64,000 nt of DNA from Limnomonas spitsbergensis (taxonomy: Eukaryota; Chlorophyta; Chlorophyceae; Chlamydomonadales), in NCBI GenBank assembly GCA_037349105.1, contig JAYJMM010000066.1:124001-188000 (forward strand), read 5' to 3'. The translations under genes were made by a program, and so were the position numbers. Below are positions 47,801 through 59,800 of the stretch, piece by piece. The notes under the pieces were generated by a model. The model had not been told where the DNA came from, did not search any database, and was given only the letters and a program-made list of their open reading frames with translations. The number at the start of each line of letters is the position of its first letter. Within the stretch, counting starts at the first letter, position 1.

Positions 47801-50800
47801 GTGAGACCGGCCGCCTAACACTAGAAAGCTGAGACGCTAAAGCACAAAAACAGCCCGGTTGCTCAACGGGGCCCTCGTGGATTGAAGGCGAGCAGGAACA
47901 GGAAAAGCACACGACCAACAAGTACTCACACGGCCTCAATAACTCATGCATACAAATATCGATTGAGGTCTAAAACAAAAAACGTTACCCCGCCTTGACA
48001 CCGCTCTAGCTGAAGCACACAACCACCAGAATCCCACCCGAAAGCTGCTGCAAACAAGTCTCCACCAAAACCGAGAAAACGATACCCAACCTTCAGGGAG
48101 ACAAGAGCTGACAGGAAGCCAGAAAGGGAGCTGTTTGGACACTTATGAGGGCAAAGGGCAGAGAAAAATCTGAAGGCATACCTCCAAACCCACAAAGGGG
48201 TGCCCCTCATCTAGTAGCCTGCAAGTAGTGTGGACGTAGCCCCTGGTGTGGAGCCTAGTACTTACGGACCTGGCGAGCCTACTTACGGACCTGACGTCTC
48301 CCGGTACCTTCCGACAAAACAATGTATCGATACGCAAGATTGGGCATTGTTAAATATGCAATAAAATGGTCAATTGCATCGATGTGCTCACTCTTGGCAC
48401 GTACCCCATTTCATCTCCGCAGCGCGGCCGTCATCGGCGTGATGTCCCCATCTCCCCCATCCCCGGCTCCACCAGCCCCTGCCCCCAAGTGCGGCGATGC
48501 CTACACCTATATCTACGACATTCAGGTATGGTCCTAAACCCTTATCCCTCAACATTTACCATGACCTTAAGCACGGCCTGCAATCCTACAAGCATATTCA
48601 GGTCAGGCAGGCACTGCGTGGTGGAATGCCCATGTGCCCAGGAGCAGCAGCTCGCCCCCCGACCCCAGTTTTTGACTTCCCCCCTCTGGTCAGCAGACTG
48701 AGCAATGCCCTGTTATACACTTATATTCTCATGGCTCATGGCTCTGAATCCAGCAGCCTCCGGACATGCCCGCTGGGCTGCATGCTTGTGGGCTGCCGGC
48801 TGTCAAGGGGTGGCCCTGAACCCTGCACCTGCTCTCCCTCCTCCAGGGCTCCGGAGCCAGCAGCGCGATGGAGGGGCAGGTCGTCACCACCGGGGGCATT
48901 GTCACAGCCAGCTGGAATAGCTCTTGTGGCTTAGGGGGCTACGTCATCCAGGTGAGGGTTCAGGGCTGGGGTGAAGTGCGTCAAGGGTGTAGGGGTGAGT
49001 CTTAATGGTGTAGGGTTTAGGCCTCGGGGGAGGGATATAGGGTAAATGCTTCAGGTTTAAGAGCTTTTCAATTTAAGCCTGGATTTAATCTTCCACTTTT
49101 ATATCGCCAGTCATGATTGTTGAAACTTCACCTCTGGAGGTTTGGCCGCTTTCAACCCTGTTGTAGCCTTGTCAGCATGGCCATCCTGGCGATCAGGGGG
49201 GAGGGGGGAGCAGTCAGGATTAATGCTCTCAGAAAACGGCCCAGAGCATTTGCTCAGCAAGGCATTCTGATACATTTTTGGTGTCAACTAAAATGTTTGC
49301 ATGCCCCCATCTACCCATGCCCCATGACCCCCCCCCCCCCACACACACCTTATATACACAGCCACTACCACACCTCTGGCCTTGGAGTGTGGGGCTGGAT
49401 TGGAAAATGTGAAATGCCTCCCTCTCGTCTCAGGCATGAATCACATCTCCCTGCAGTTCTCAACCCTAGCCCCCCTTACCACCCCAGTACAACACTTTCT
49501 TCCCCTCAAGAATCGAACCTCCTATCTACCATGGCCATAGCTATGAGTGGTGTTGAAGGTACAGCATAATATGCGGCAGCCAACTGTTGCTGACCTCCTC
49601 ATCCTTTCCCGTCCCCCTTCTTCCATACAAAAGTACACCGGCAGTACAGGACAATTGAGACACAGGTGGTTTATCCGACCTCGCACCCATGACCAGGTCC
49701 CCCCCTTATGCTCCCCTCCCCTTCCCCGCTCCCCCTTCCCTCCCCTTTCCCCCTCCCCTCCCTCCCCCCCTTCTCATTGCCACCCTGGTCCGCCAATATC
49801 ACCACCCCCCACCCCTCCTCCTGGCCCCCTCCTGTCCCCCACATCAGTTCTGTCCCCTTCCCTGCTCCAGGATGCATACGGTGATGGTAACGCCTCTACC
49901 TCCGATGGCCTCTATGTGTACGACCGGGACGTCCTCAGCCCCTCAGTGGGTGACTTTGTCCTTGTGAGGGGACTGGTGGAGGAGTACTATGGCCTGACTG
50001 AGCTGACATCCATCGAGGACCAAGTGGTGAGGTCTGGGGAGAGGTTTGGGGCATGACGCCGGAAAGGTGCAGGGTACAGGGAGCCGGTGGGGTGCAGGAA
50101 CAGCTTGCTGAAAGGTGCAGGGTACAGGGAGCCGGTGGGGTGCTGGAACAGCTTGCTGAAAGGTGCAGGGTGCAGGGAGCCGGTGGGGTGCAGGAACAGC
50201 TTGCTGAAAGGTGCAGGGTGCAGGGAGCCGGTGGGGTGCTGGAACAGCTTGGTGAAAGGTGCAGGGTGCAGGGAGCCGGTGGGGTGCTGGAACAGCTTGC
50301 TGAAAGGTGCAGGGTGCAGGGAGCCGGTGGGGTGCTGGAACAGCTTGCTGAAAGGTGCAGGGTGCAGGGAGCCGGTGGGGTGCTGGAACAGCTTGCTGAA
50401 AGGTGCAGGGTGCAGGGAGCCGGTGGGGTGCTGGAACAGCTTGCTGAAAGGTGCAGGGTGCAGGGAGCCGGTGGGGTGCTGGAACAGCTTGCTGAAAGGT
50501 GCAGGGTACAGGGAGCCGGTGGGGTGCTGGAATAGCTTGCTGAAAGGTGCAGGGTGGAGGGAGCCGGTGGGGTGCTGGAACAGCTTGCTGAAAGGTGCAG
50601 GGTGCAGGGAGCCGGTGGGGTGCTGGAACAGCTTGCTGAAAGGTGCAGGGTGCAGGGAGCCGGTGGGGTGCTGGAACAGCTTGCTGAAAGGTGCAGGGTA
50701 CAGGGAGCCGGTGGGGTGCTGGAACAGCTTGCTGAAAGGTGCAGGGTGCAGGGAGCCGGTGGGGTGCTGGAACAGCTTGCTGAAAGGTGCAGGGTGCAGG

Positions 50801-53800
50801 GAGCCGGTGGGGTGCTGGAACAGCTTGCTGAAAGGTGCAGGGTACAGGGAGCCGGTGGGGTGCTGGAACAGCTTGCTGAAAGGTGCAGGGTGCAGGGAGC
50901 CGGTGGGGTGCTGGAACAGCTTGCTGAAAGGTGCAGGGTACAGGGAGCCGGTGGGGTGCTGGAACAGCTTGCTGAAAGGTGCAGGGTGCAGGGAGCCGGT
51001 GGGGTGCTGGAACAGCTTGCTGAAAGGTGCAGGGTGCAGGGAGCCGGTGGGGTGCTGGAACAGCTTGCTGAAAGGTGCAGGGTACAGGGAGCCGGTGGGG
51101 TGCTGGAACAGCTTGCTGAAAGAGGCATCTGTAACAATGAATTTTGTTTTTTGCAGTGAGAATCCTAGGTGAGGACGCTGCAGTTCCTCACCTAGCTTGT
51201 TGAATGCTTTTCAAAGAGCTTTGTTCTCTGTGGGGAGGAGGAGGGTGGTGTAGCTTTTGACTTTTTGACGCATGCCACTTGCAAGCGTGATTTGCACGAG
51301 CATGGGAGTACTGAATGCACCATTTCGCAAAATGGTGCGACATGTGCGATAAAGCAGCAAGATGGATCGCCGCATCCTGAGATAGCATTGCACCTAAGTG
51401 TGCCGGTTCGCGATTCAGTGCTCACAGGATTCTAATTGTGACGGTGTGGTTATCAGGGTGACATCACTATCAAGGATGGTACAAGACTACAAGCCAAGTG
51501 TTGTTTATCCCTACTCCTTGTCATATGCCTGCTGACCCTGTCCCCTTGCCCCCCCAGATATGTGCTATGGGCCTGCCCCTTCCCGCTGCCGTCTCTATCA
51601 GCATGCTGCCGATGATGGCGGATAGCGAGGCCATGTTCCGCCCCCTTGAGGCCATGCTTGTCGAGTGAGTCGCTCTCTGTGCACCATGGACTGTGATGAG
51701 GGGCACCATTGACCCAGGGCCCCGTAAACCCTCAACCCTCAATCCATGGCCCCTAAAACCCTGAACCATTTGCACCGGCTTCAAACCCTGAAGTACAGGC
51801 GGCACATGGCCAATTCGTTTAGCCAGGTTCAGTATCACATCAGCTACATTTCAGCTACACTCTAGTACTTGGCCAATGGCCCATCCTATGGCCAGGAATG
51901 GCTGAAGGCTGAAGGCTGGTCCAGATCAGTTCAAATCAGGCCTTGGGCTGAGGGGTGGCCTACCAAAAAATGTTATTGATGAGTGCTGATATCAGTACTG
52001 ACATACATCAGTGATGCCTTGAAAGCGTTGTATTTGAGGGCAAACGGTGCCTTGGACCTGAGCTGTACCTTTGACATGTGACAAGGTCCTATCAGGGCAG
52101 GCAATGCTCTGAAATGAGTGCGCCATCGTGACATGGCATCATGCCGGCTTTGCCTCTGCCTGTTTTCCCCCTCCACCCTGAATCCTCAAGAACCAGGCAA
52201 GATATCTGCTTGCCTGGAGCCAAGCTCTCTATCCAAAGTCCTCACTGCGCTGCCATGGGTTGGAGCTTTCTTTCTTGTCCCTTTCATCCGAATCCCTTGG
52301 CCCAGAGGCTGCTCTGCTTGCCCGAAGTTCATCCTCCCCCCATGGGGCGCACCTTTCCACAGCCTAGGATTCTGCGCACGGATGTGGCCTTCGCCCAGAG
52401 GCTGAGCTGCTTCCTGAAGTCTCAACCCCCACGGGGCGCAGCTTTATGTACTGGTTTCGCTAGGCTGCCTCTCTGGCATCCCATCCCATGTTCACACATC
52501 TCCAACAAAGGCTATCGGTGATACCTCACATCACACCTGCATGTGTGTGCCGCCCTCCTAACCCTCCCCCTGACCACTCCTCCCCCCCTGGCCACTCCTC
52601 CCCCTTTGACCACTCCTCCCCCCCGACCACTCCTCCCCCCTGACCACTCCTTCCCCTGACCACTCCTCCCCCTGGCCACTCCTCCCCCCTGGCCACTCCT
52701 CCCACCTGACCACTCCTCCCCTGACCACACCTCCCCCCTGACCACTCCTCCCCCTGACCACTCCTCCCCCCTGGCCACACCTCCCCCCAGACCACTCCTC
52801 CCCCCTGACCACTCCTCCCCCTGACCACTCCTCCCCCCTGGCCACTCCTCCCCCCTGACCACTCCTCCCCCCTGACCACTCTTCCCCCCTGGCCACTCCT
52901 CCCCCCTGGCCATTCCTCCCCCCTGACCACTCCTCCCCCCTGGTCACTCCTCCCCCCTGGCCACCCCTCCCCCCTGACCACTCCTCCCCCCTGGCCACTC
53001 CTCCCCCCTGGCCACTCCTCCCCCTGGCCACTCCTCCCCCCTGACCACTCCTCCCCCCTGACCACTCCTCCCCCCTGGCCACTCCTCCCCCCTGACCACT
53101 CCTCCCCCCTGGTCACTCCTCCCCCCTGGCCACTCCTCCCCCCTGACCACTCCTTCACACACCTTGCAGGTTCGTTGCCAACCTCACCATCACCGACACC
53201 TACACCCTGGGCCGATATGGAGAAGTGATGCTCAACCAGAATTCGACCGTGGGTGCAGAACGCTCCTGGACGGCCACCCAGGTGCTCAGTAAGGGAGGGG
53301 CAGAGAGGGGCTAGGGCTGTTCGGGACATACACTATGAACAGGTAAAAGAGGGACAATCAGGGTAGGACATTCATAACCAGTATCCTCCAGTCCTTCTTG
53401 GTGCGGAGCCTTCCCTTGTGCCCTCTACCTACACATGCTCATCAGCCCAAATCTCCCTCCTGAATATTGAACCCTTTGCCCTCGAAACCCCAAGTCAGCT
53501 GTCTGCCTCCAACATACGCCCTGAACACCTGCTCCCCTCACCCCTCACCCCCCCCCACCCACTTGTCCACACCTGCCCCCTGGTCCCCTCACCCCCCCTG
53601 TTCCCCCCCTGTCCCCCTCACCACCCCCCACCTGTTCACACCTACCCCTGGCCCCTGGCCCCCCTCACCAACACCCCTGCCCCCTGCCCCCCTCACCAAC
53701 ACCTACCTGTTCACACCTGTATCCTGGCCCCCCTCAAAAAATAAACTGCCCCCCTCAACATCCCCCCCCCCCCACACACACTTGTTCACAACTGCCCCTG

Positions 53801-56800
53801 CCCCCCTCACCACCCTCACCTATTCCCCCCCCTGCCCCCTGCCCCCTCACCAGCCCCCAAGCCCCCTGGCCCCCTCATCCCCCCTACCTGTTCCCATCTG
53901 CCCAGGTATTCGCCCCTGGCAACCTGAGTGAAGCCTACCCCTTGGAGCAGCGCCAGCTGATTGCAGACGATGGCAAGTCCTGCCAAAACCTCGACCTGGT
54001 CAATTTCCCAAACTTCTCCTCCAACAACTCGGTACGCATGGGGCGGGGTTTGAAAGCTTGCGTGAGTTTAGGGTCCAGCAGTTCAAGTATTAGGGATGGA
54101 TGGATGACCTTCCAGAGCGAAGGGGCTGGGGTAAGGCGAGGCCCTTGGCACCAGAGCAAAAAAGCTGAAGTGAGGCAATACCCATGGCAACAGAGCGAAG
54201 GGGCTGAGGTCAGGCAATGCCCACGGCACCCGAGCAAAGGGACTGAAGTGTGGCAATGCTCTCGGCACCCGAGTGCAAGGTGTCTGTGCGCCATCCCTCC
54301 GCTAGTGTAATTTACTGTATCCAAAATCACCGTAATGACGCCGTCAGTGAAATCTGGCCTGTAATTTACACCGCAATTACACCTACAAGAAAACTGTAAA
54401 TTGCCCGCCACTGATCTGTGCGCCATCCCTCCGCTGGTGGTGTCCGGGTCATTTCATGTCCTGTCCCGATAGGGCACCTTGCCAGCCTTCACACACGTGG
54501 ACTTGTAGGATTTCCATCATGGACCCCGTACCATAAGTCTACTTGTTCATCCTCCCCTAGGGACCCTCCTGGTCCTCTCTTAGGGACCCTCCTGGTCCTC
54601 CCCTAGGGACCCTCCTGGTCCTCCCCTAGGGACCCTCCTGGTCCTCCCCTAGGGACCCTCCTGGTCCTCCCCTAGGGACCCTCCTGGTCCTCCCCTAGGG
54701 ACCCTCCTGGTCCTCTCTTAGGGACCCTCCTGGTCCTCTCTTAGGGACCCTCCTGGTCCTCTCTTAGGGACCCTCCTGGTCCTCTCTTAGGGACCCTCCT
54801 GGTCCTCTCTTAGGGACCCTCCTGGTCCTCCCCTAGGGTCCTCCTGGTCCTCCCCTAAGGACCCTCCTGGTCCTCCCCTAGGGACCCTCCTGGTCCTCTC
54901 TTAGGGACCCTCCTGGTCCTCCCCTAGGGACCCTCCTGGTCCTCCCCTAGGGACCCTCCTGGTCCTCCCCTAGGGACCCTCCTGGTCCTCTCTTAGGGAC
55001 CCTCCTGGTCCTCTCTTAGGGACCCTCCTGGTCCTCTCTTAGGGACCCTCCTGGTCCTCCCCTAGGGTCCTCCTGGTCCTCCCCTAAGGACCCTCCTGGT
55101 CCTCCCCTAGGGACCCTCCTGGTCCTCTCTTAGGGACCCTCCTGGTCCTCCCCTAGGGACCCTCCTGGTCCTCCCGAAGGGTCCTCCTGGTCCTCCCCTA
55201 GGGACCCTCCTGGTCCTCCCCAAGGGTCCTCCTGGTCCTCCCCTAGGGACCCTCCTGGTCCTCCCCTAGGGACCCTCCTGGTCCTCCCCTAGGGACCCTC
55301 CTGGTCCTCTCTTAGGGACCCTCCTGGTCCTCCCCAAGGGACCCTCCTGGTCCTCTCTTAGGGACCCTCCTGGTCCTCCCCAAGGGTCCTCCTGGTCCTC
55401 CCCTAGGGACCCTCCTGGTCCTCCCCAAGGGTCCTCCTGGTCCTCCCCTAGGGACCCTCCTGGTCCTCCCCTAGGGACCCTCCTGGTCCTCCCCTAGGGA
55501 CCCTCCTGGTCCTCTCTTAGGGACCCTCCTGGTCCATCCCAAGGGTCCTCCTGGTCCTCCACTAGGGACCCTCCTGGTCCTCCCCAAGGGTCCTCCTGGT
55601 CCTCCCCTAGGGACCCTCCTGGTCCTCCCCTAGGGACCCTCCTGGTCCTCTCCTAGGGACCCTCCTGGTCCTCTCTTAGGGACCCTCCTGGTTCTCCCCA
55701 AGGGTCCTCCTGGTCCTCCCCTAGGGACCCTCCTGGTCCTCTCTTAGGGACCCTCCTGGTCCTCCCCAAGGGTCCTCCTGGTCCTCCCCTAGGGACCCTC
55801 CTGGTCCTCTCCTAGGGACCCTCATGGTCCTCCCCTAGGGTCCTCCTGGTCCTCCTCTAGGGACCCTCCTGGTCCTCTCTTAGGGACCCTCCTGGTCCTC
55901 CCCAAGGGTCCTCCTGGTCCTCCCCTAGGGTCCTCCTGGTCCTCCTGGTCCTTACCTAGGGTCCTCCTGGTCCTCCTGGTCCTCCCCTAGGGACCCTCCT
56001 GGTCCTCCTGGTCCTCCCCTAGGGTCCTCCTGGTCCTCCAGGTCCTCCCCTAAGGACCCTCCTGGTCCTCCCCTAGGGACCCTCCTGGTCCTCTCCTAGG
56101 GTCCTCCTGGTCCTCCCCTAGGGTCCTCCTGGTCCTCCTGGTCCTCCCCTAGGGACCCTCCTGGTCCTCCTGGTCCTCCCCTAGGGTCCTCCTGGTCCTC
56201 CTGGTCCTCCCCTAAGGACCCTCCTGGTCCTCCCCTAGGGACCCTCCTGGTCCTCTCCTAGGGTCCTCCTGGTCCTCCCTAGGGTCCTCCTGGTCCTCCT
56301 GGTCCTCTCCTAGGGACCCTCCTGGTCCTCTCCTAGGGACCCTCCTGGTCCTCCCCTAGGGACACTCCTGGTCCTCCCCTAGGGTCCTCCTGGTCCTCCC
56401 CTAGGGTCCTCCTGGTCCTCCTGGTCCTCCCCTAGGGTCCTCCTGGTCCTCTCTTAGGGTCCTCCTGGTCCTCCTGGTCCTCTCTTAGGGTCCTCCTGGT
56501 CCTCCCCTAGGGTCCTCCTGGTCCTCCTGGTCCTCCCCTAGGGTCCTCCTGGTCCTCCCCTAGGGTCATCCTGGTCCTCCTGGTCCTCCCCTAGGGTCCT
56601 CCTGGTCCTCTCCTAGGGTCCTCCTGGTCCTCCCCTAGGGTCCTCCTGGTCCTCCCCTAGGGACCCTCCTGGTCCTCCCCTAGGGTCCTCCTGGTCCTCC
56701 CCTAGGGACCCTCCTGGTCCCCTGGTCCTCTCCTAGGGACCCCCCCGGGAACCAAAACAACCACCTAGCCGCCTCCTCTCACGTCCCTCCATCACCCACA

Positions 56801-59800
56801 CCATAGCTTATGTGGTTTTCCCCCTTAAGCCACTTAGCCAGTGCCCCCACTGCAACTATTTTGCAATACCCCCTCAAAGCATGAGTCATTGCTTCCTTGA
56901 GGCACTGTTCTCTCCCTAGTCTAGGCGAGCAAGGCTGGAGGGCAGAGGAGCCTGCCAATGCATGCAAAGCGCACGCTATCCCTTACATACCTATTCACCC
57001 ATCTCCAGAGTATAGGATGACCACACCTCCCCACCACCCTCCCCCCACTGCTACATGTTTCCTGGAGGTGCATGTGGGCACCACCATACAGGCTGGCTAG
57101 GGGATCATCCTCCTCTTCCCTCTGAACCCTGAACCCTGAATCCTGAACCCTGAACCCTGAACCCTGAACCCTGAACCTTAAATCCTAAACCCTGAACCCT
57201 GAATCCTGTATCCTGAACCCTGAACCCTTGGCCTCTTTCCGCGTAGGTGCGTGTTGGTACCACTGTCCTTTCCGGCTGGGGAGGCATCATGCTCTTCCAG
57301 AACAGCAAGTGGAAGGTCCAGCCCGGCTCTGGTCAGGCAAACCTGGGTTTCAAGCTGGAAGACTCCAACCCTCGTGTCCCTCCTCCTGTCGTCACCGGGA
57401 TGTGAGTCATCCACCACTCTCATTTCCAAAGCCTTTCAGGCCTACCAATTTACAGCCCTTCGCTGTGCTGTTTCCTTAACCTCCATGTCCGAGTACGGGG
57501 TAGCTGGCTTTTCCGTTCCTTCTGACCTAAGCCATAATTTCAATACCACCGGCCTTCAGGCCCCAGCCACCCACCTGTTCCCTAACCCAATCTTGACCAC
57601 ATGTGGCGTGCCTCCAACCCTGCATGACAAGTTCTGTGTCTCTGACCTAATTGATGAAGTTTGGGGTGAAAACCAGTTTCTGACCTCTCCACCTCTCTGA
57701 CCTCTTCCCCTTCACACCAGGTGTGTGATGAACTCAACCAACTCAACCAACTCAACCAACTCAACCAATTCAACCATGCATGCACCCTGCGATCTCCCCA
57801 AGGTGGCCTCCTTCAACGTCCTCAACTACTTCAAGTGAGAGGAGGGAGAGGGGTCTAGCGGAAGGAGCAGAAAGAGGGGAAAGGGGGGGGGGCTGGAATA
57901 CATGTATTAGAGGGGGAAGATGGGGCTAAAATACATAGTGGAGGGGGGGCAGGGTGTGAATGTGTGGCTAAAACATAATATCCACATGGGACACCATGCA
58001 TACTGAATGCTTAGAGCTGGCTGCTAGCTGCAGCGAAAGGGACAGGGGGCGGGGCAAAGGGAAAGGGGGAGGGCAAAGAGACAGGGGGAGAGGCAAAGGC
58101 CTGCTGACCCCCGACCTGCAAAGTGGGCCTGTTTCACATTCCTTGCCGCAGCAGCCCCCCTTCCACCCCTAACTTCCCCTGCCCCCCTCCCTTGTCAACC
58201 CTTTCTATGTAGTGGCAACTGCTCCTATGTCAACAACCCTCGCCCCTCCGCCAACGTCACCAATATCACCAAGGTATGCGGTGCTTACAAGAACGAAGTT
58301 CTCTCCAGTAATAGACCGCACAGCACCCAAGAGGTCCTGATAGATTGCGCAGCACCCAAGAGGTCCTGATAGACCGCGCAGCACCCAAGAGGTCCTGATA
58401 CACCGCGCAGCACCCAAGAGGTCCTGATAGACCGCGCAGCACCCAAGAGGTCCTGATAGACCGCGCAGCACCCAAGAGGTCCTGATAGACCGCGCAGCAC
58501 CCAAGAGGTCCTGATAGATTGCGCAGCACCCAAGAGGTCCTGATAGACCGCGCAGCACCCAAGAGGTCCTGATAGATTGCGCAGCACCCAAGAGGTCCTG
58601 ATAGATTGCGCAGCACCCAAGAGGTCCTGATAGACCGCGCAGCACCCAAGAGGTCCTGATAGACCGCGCAGCACCCAAGAGGTCCTGATAGACCGCGCAG
58701 CACCCAAGAGGTCCTGATAGACCGCGCAGCACCCAAGAGGTCGTGATACACCGCGCAGCACCCAGGAGGTCCTGATAGACCGCGCAGCACCCAAGAGGTC
58801 CTGATAGATTGCGCAGCACCCAAGAGGTCCTGATAGACCGCGCAGCACCCAAGAGGTCCTGATACACCGCGCAGCACCCAAGAGGTCCTGATACACCGCG
58901 CAGCACCCAAGAGGTCCTGATAGACCGCGCAGCACCCAAGAGGTCTTGATAGACCGGGCAGCATCCAAGAGGTCCTGTTAGACCGCGCAGCACTCAAGAG
59001 GTCCTGATACACCGCGCAGCACCCAAGAGGTCCAATAGATTGCGCAGCACCCAAGAGGTCCTGATAGACCGCGCAGCACCCAAGAGGTCCTGATACACAG
59101 CGCAGCACCCAAGAGGTCCTGATAGACCGCGCAGCACCCAAGAGGTCCTGATAGACCGCGCAGCACTCAAGAGGTCCTGATAGACCGCGCAGCACCCAAG
59201 AGGTCCTGATACACCGCGCAGCACCCAAGAGGTCCTGATAGACCGCGCAGCACTCAAGAGGTCCTGATAGACCGCGCAGCACCCAAGAGGTCCTGATAGA
59301 CCGCGCAGCACTCAAGAGGTCCTGATAGACCGCGCAGCACCCAAGAGGTCCTGATAGACCGCGCAGCACTCAAGAGGTCCTGATAGACCGCGCAGCACCC
59401 AAGAGGTCCTGATAGACCGCGCAGCACCCAAGAGGTCCTGATAGACCGCGCAGCACCCAAGAGGTCCTGATAGACCGCGCAGCACCCAAGAGGTCCTGAT
59501 AGACCGCGCAGCACTCAAGAGGTCCTGATACACCGCGCAGCACTCAAGAGGTCCTGATAGACCGCGCAGCACCCAAGAGGTCCTTATAGACCGCGCAGCA
59601 CCCAAGAGGTCCAATAGATTGCGCAGCACCCAAGAGGTCCTGATAGACCGCGCAGCACCCAAGAGGTCCTCATAGACCGCGCAGCACTCAAGAGGTCCTG
59701 ATAAACCGTGCAGCATCCAAGAGGTCCTGATAGACCGTGCAGCACCCAAGAGGTCCTGATAGACCGCGCAGCACTCAAGAGGTCCTGATAGACCGCGCAG

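Noticed and set aside
47820..48340. Possible mobile-element fragment (minus frame [20 protein letters not shown])
   Set aside because: Composition shift and protein-like look only; no recognisable domain, terminal repeat or target duplication.
49935..51137. 400-codon minus frame [16 protein letters not shown] and plus frames of 160-361 codons
   Set aside because: By-product of the 48-bp minisatellite between two well-supported nuclease exons.
52512..53329. Gly-rich minus frames ([16 protein letters not shown])
   Set aside because: Complement of the C-rich 17-18-bp intronic array; length changes in units shift frames freely.
54550..56740. Collagen-like GPPGPP coding possibility
   Set aside because: ggtcctcct would read Gly-Pro-Pro, but the units contain TAG in other frames and unit lengths 23/22 break any frame.
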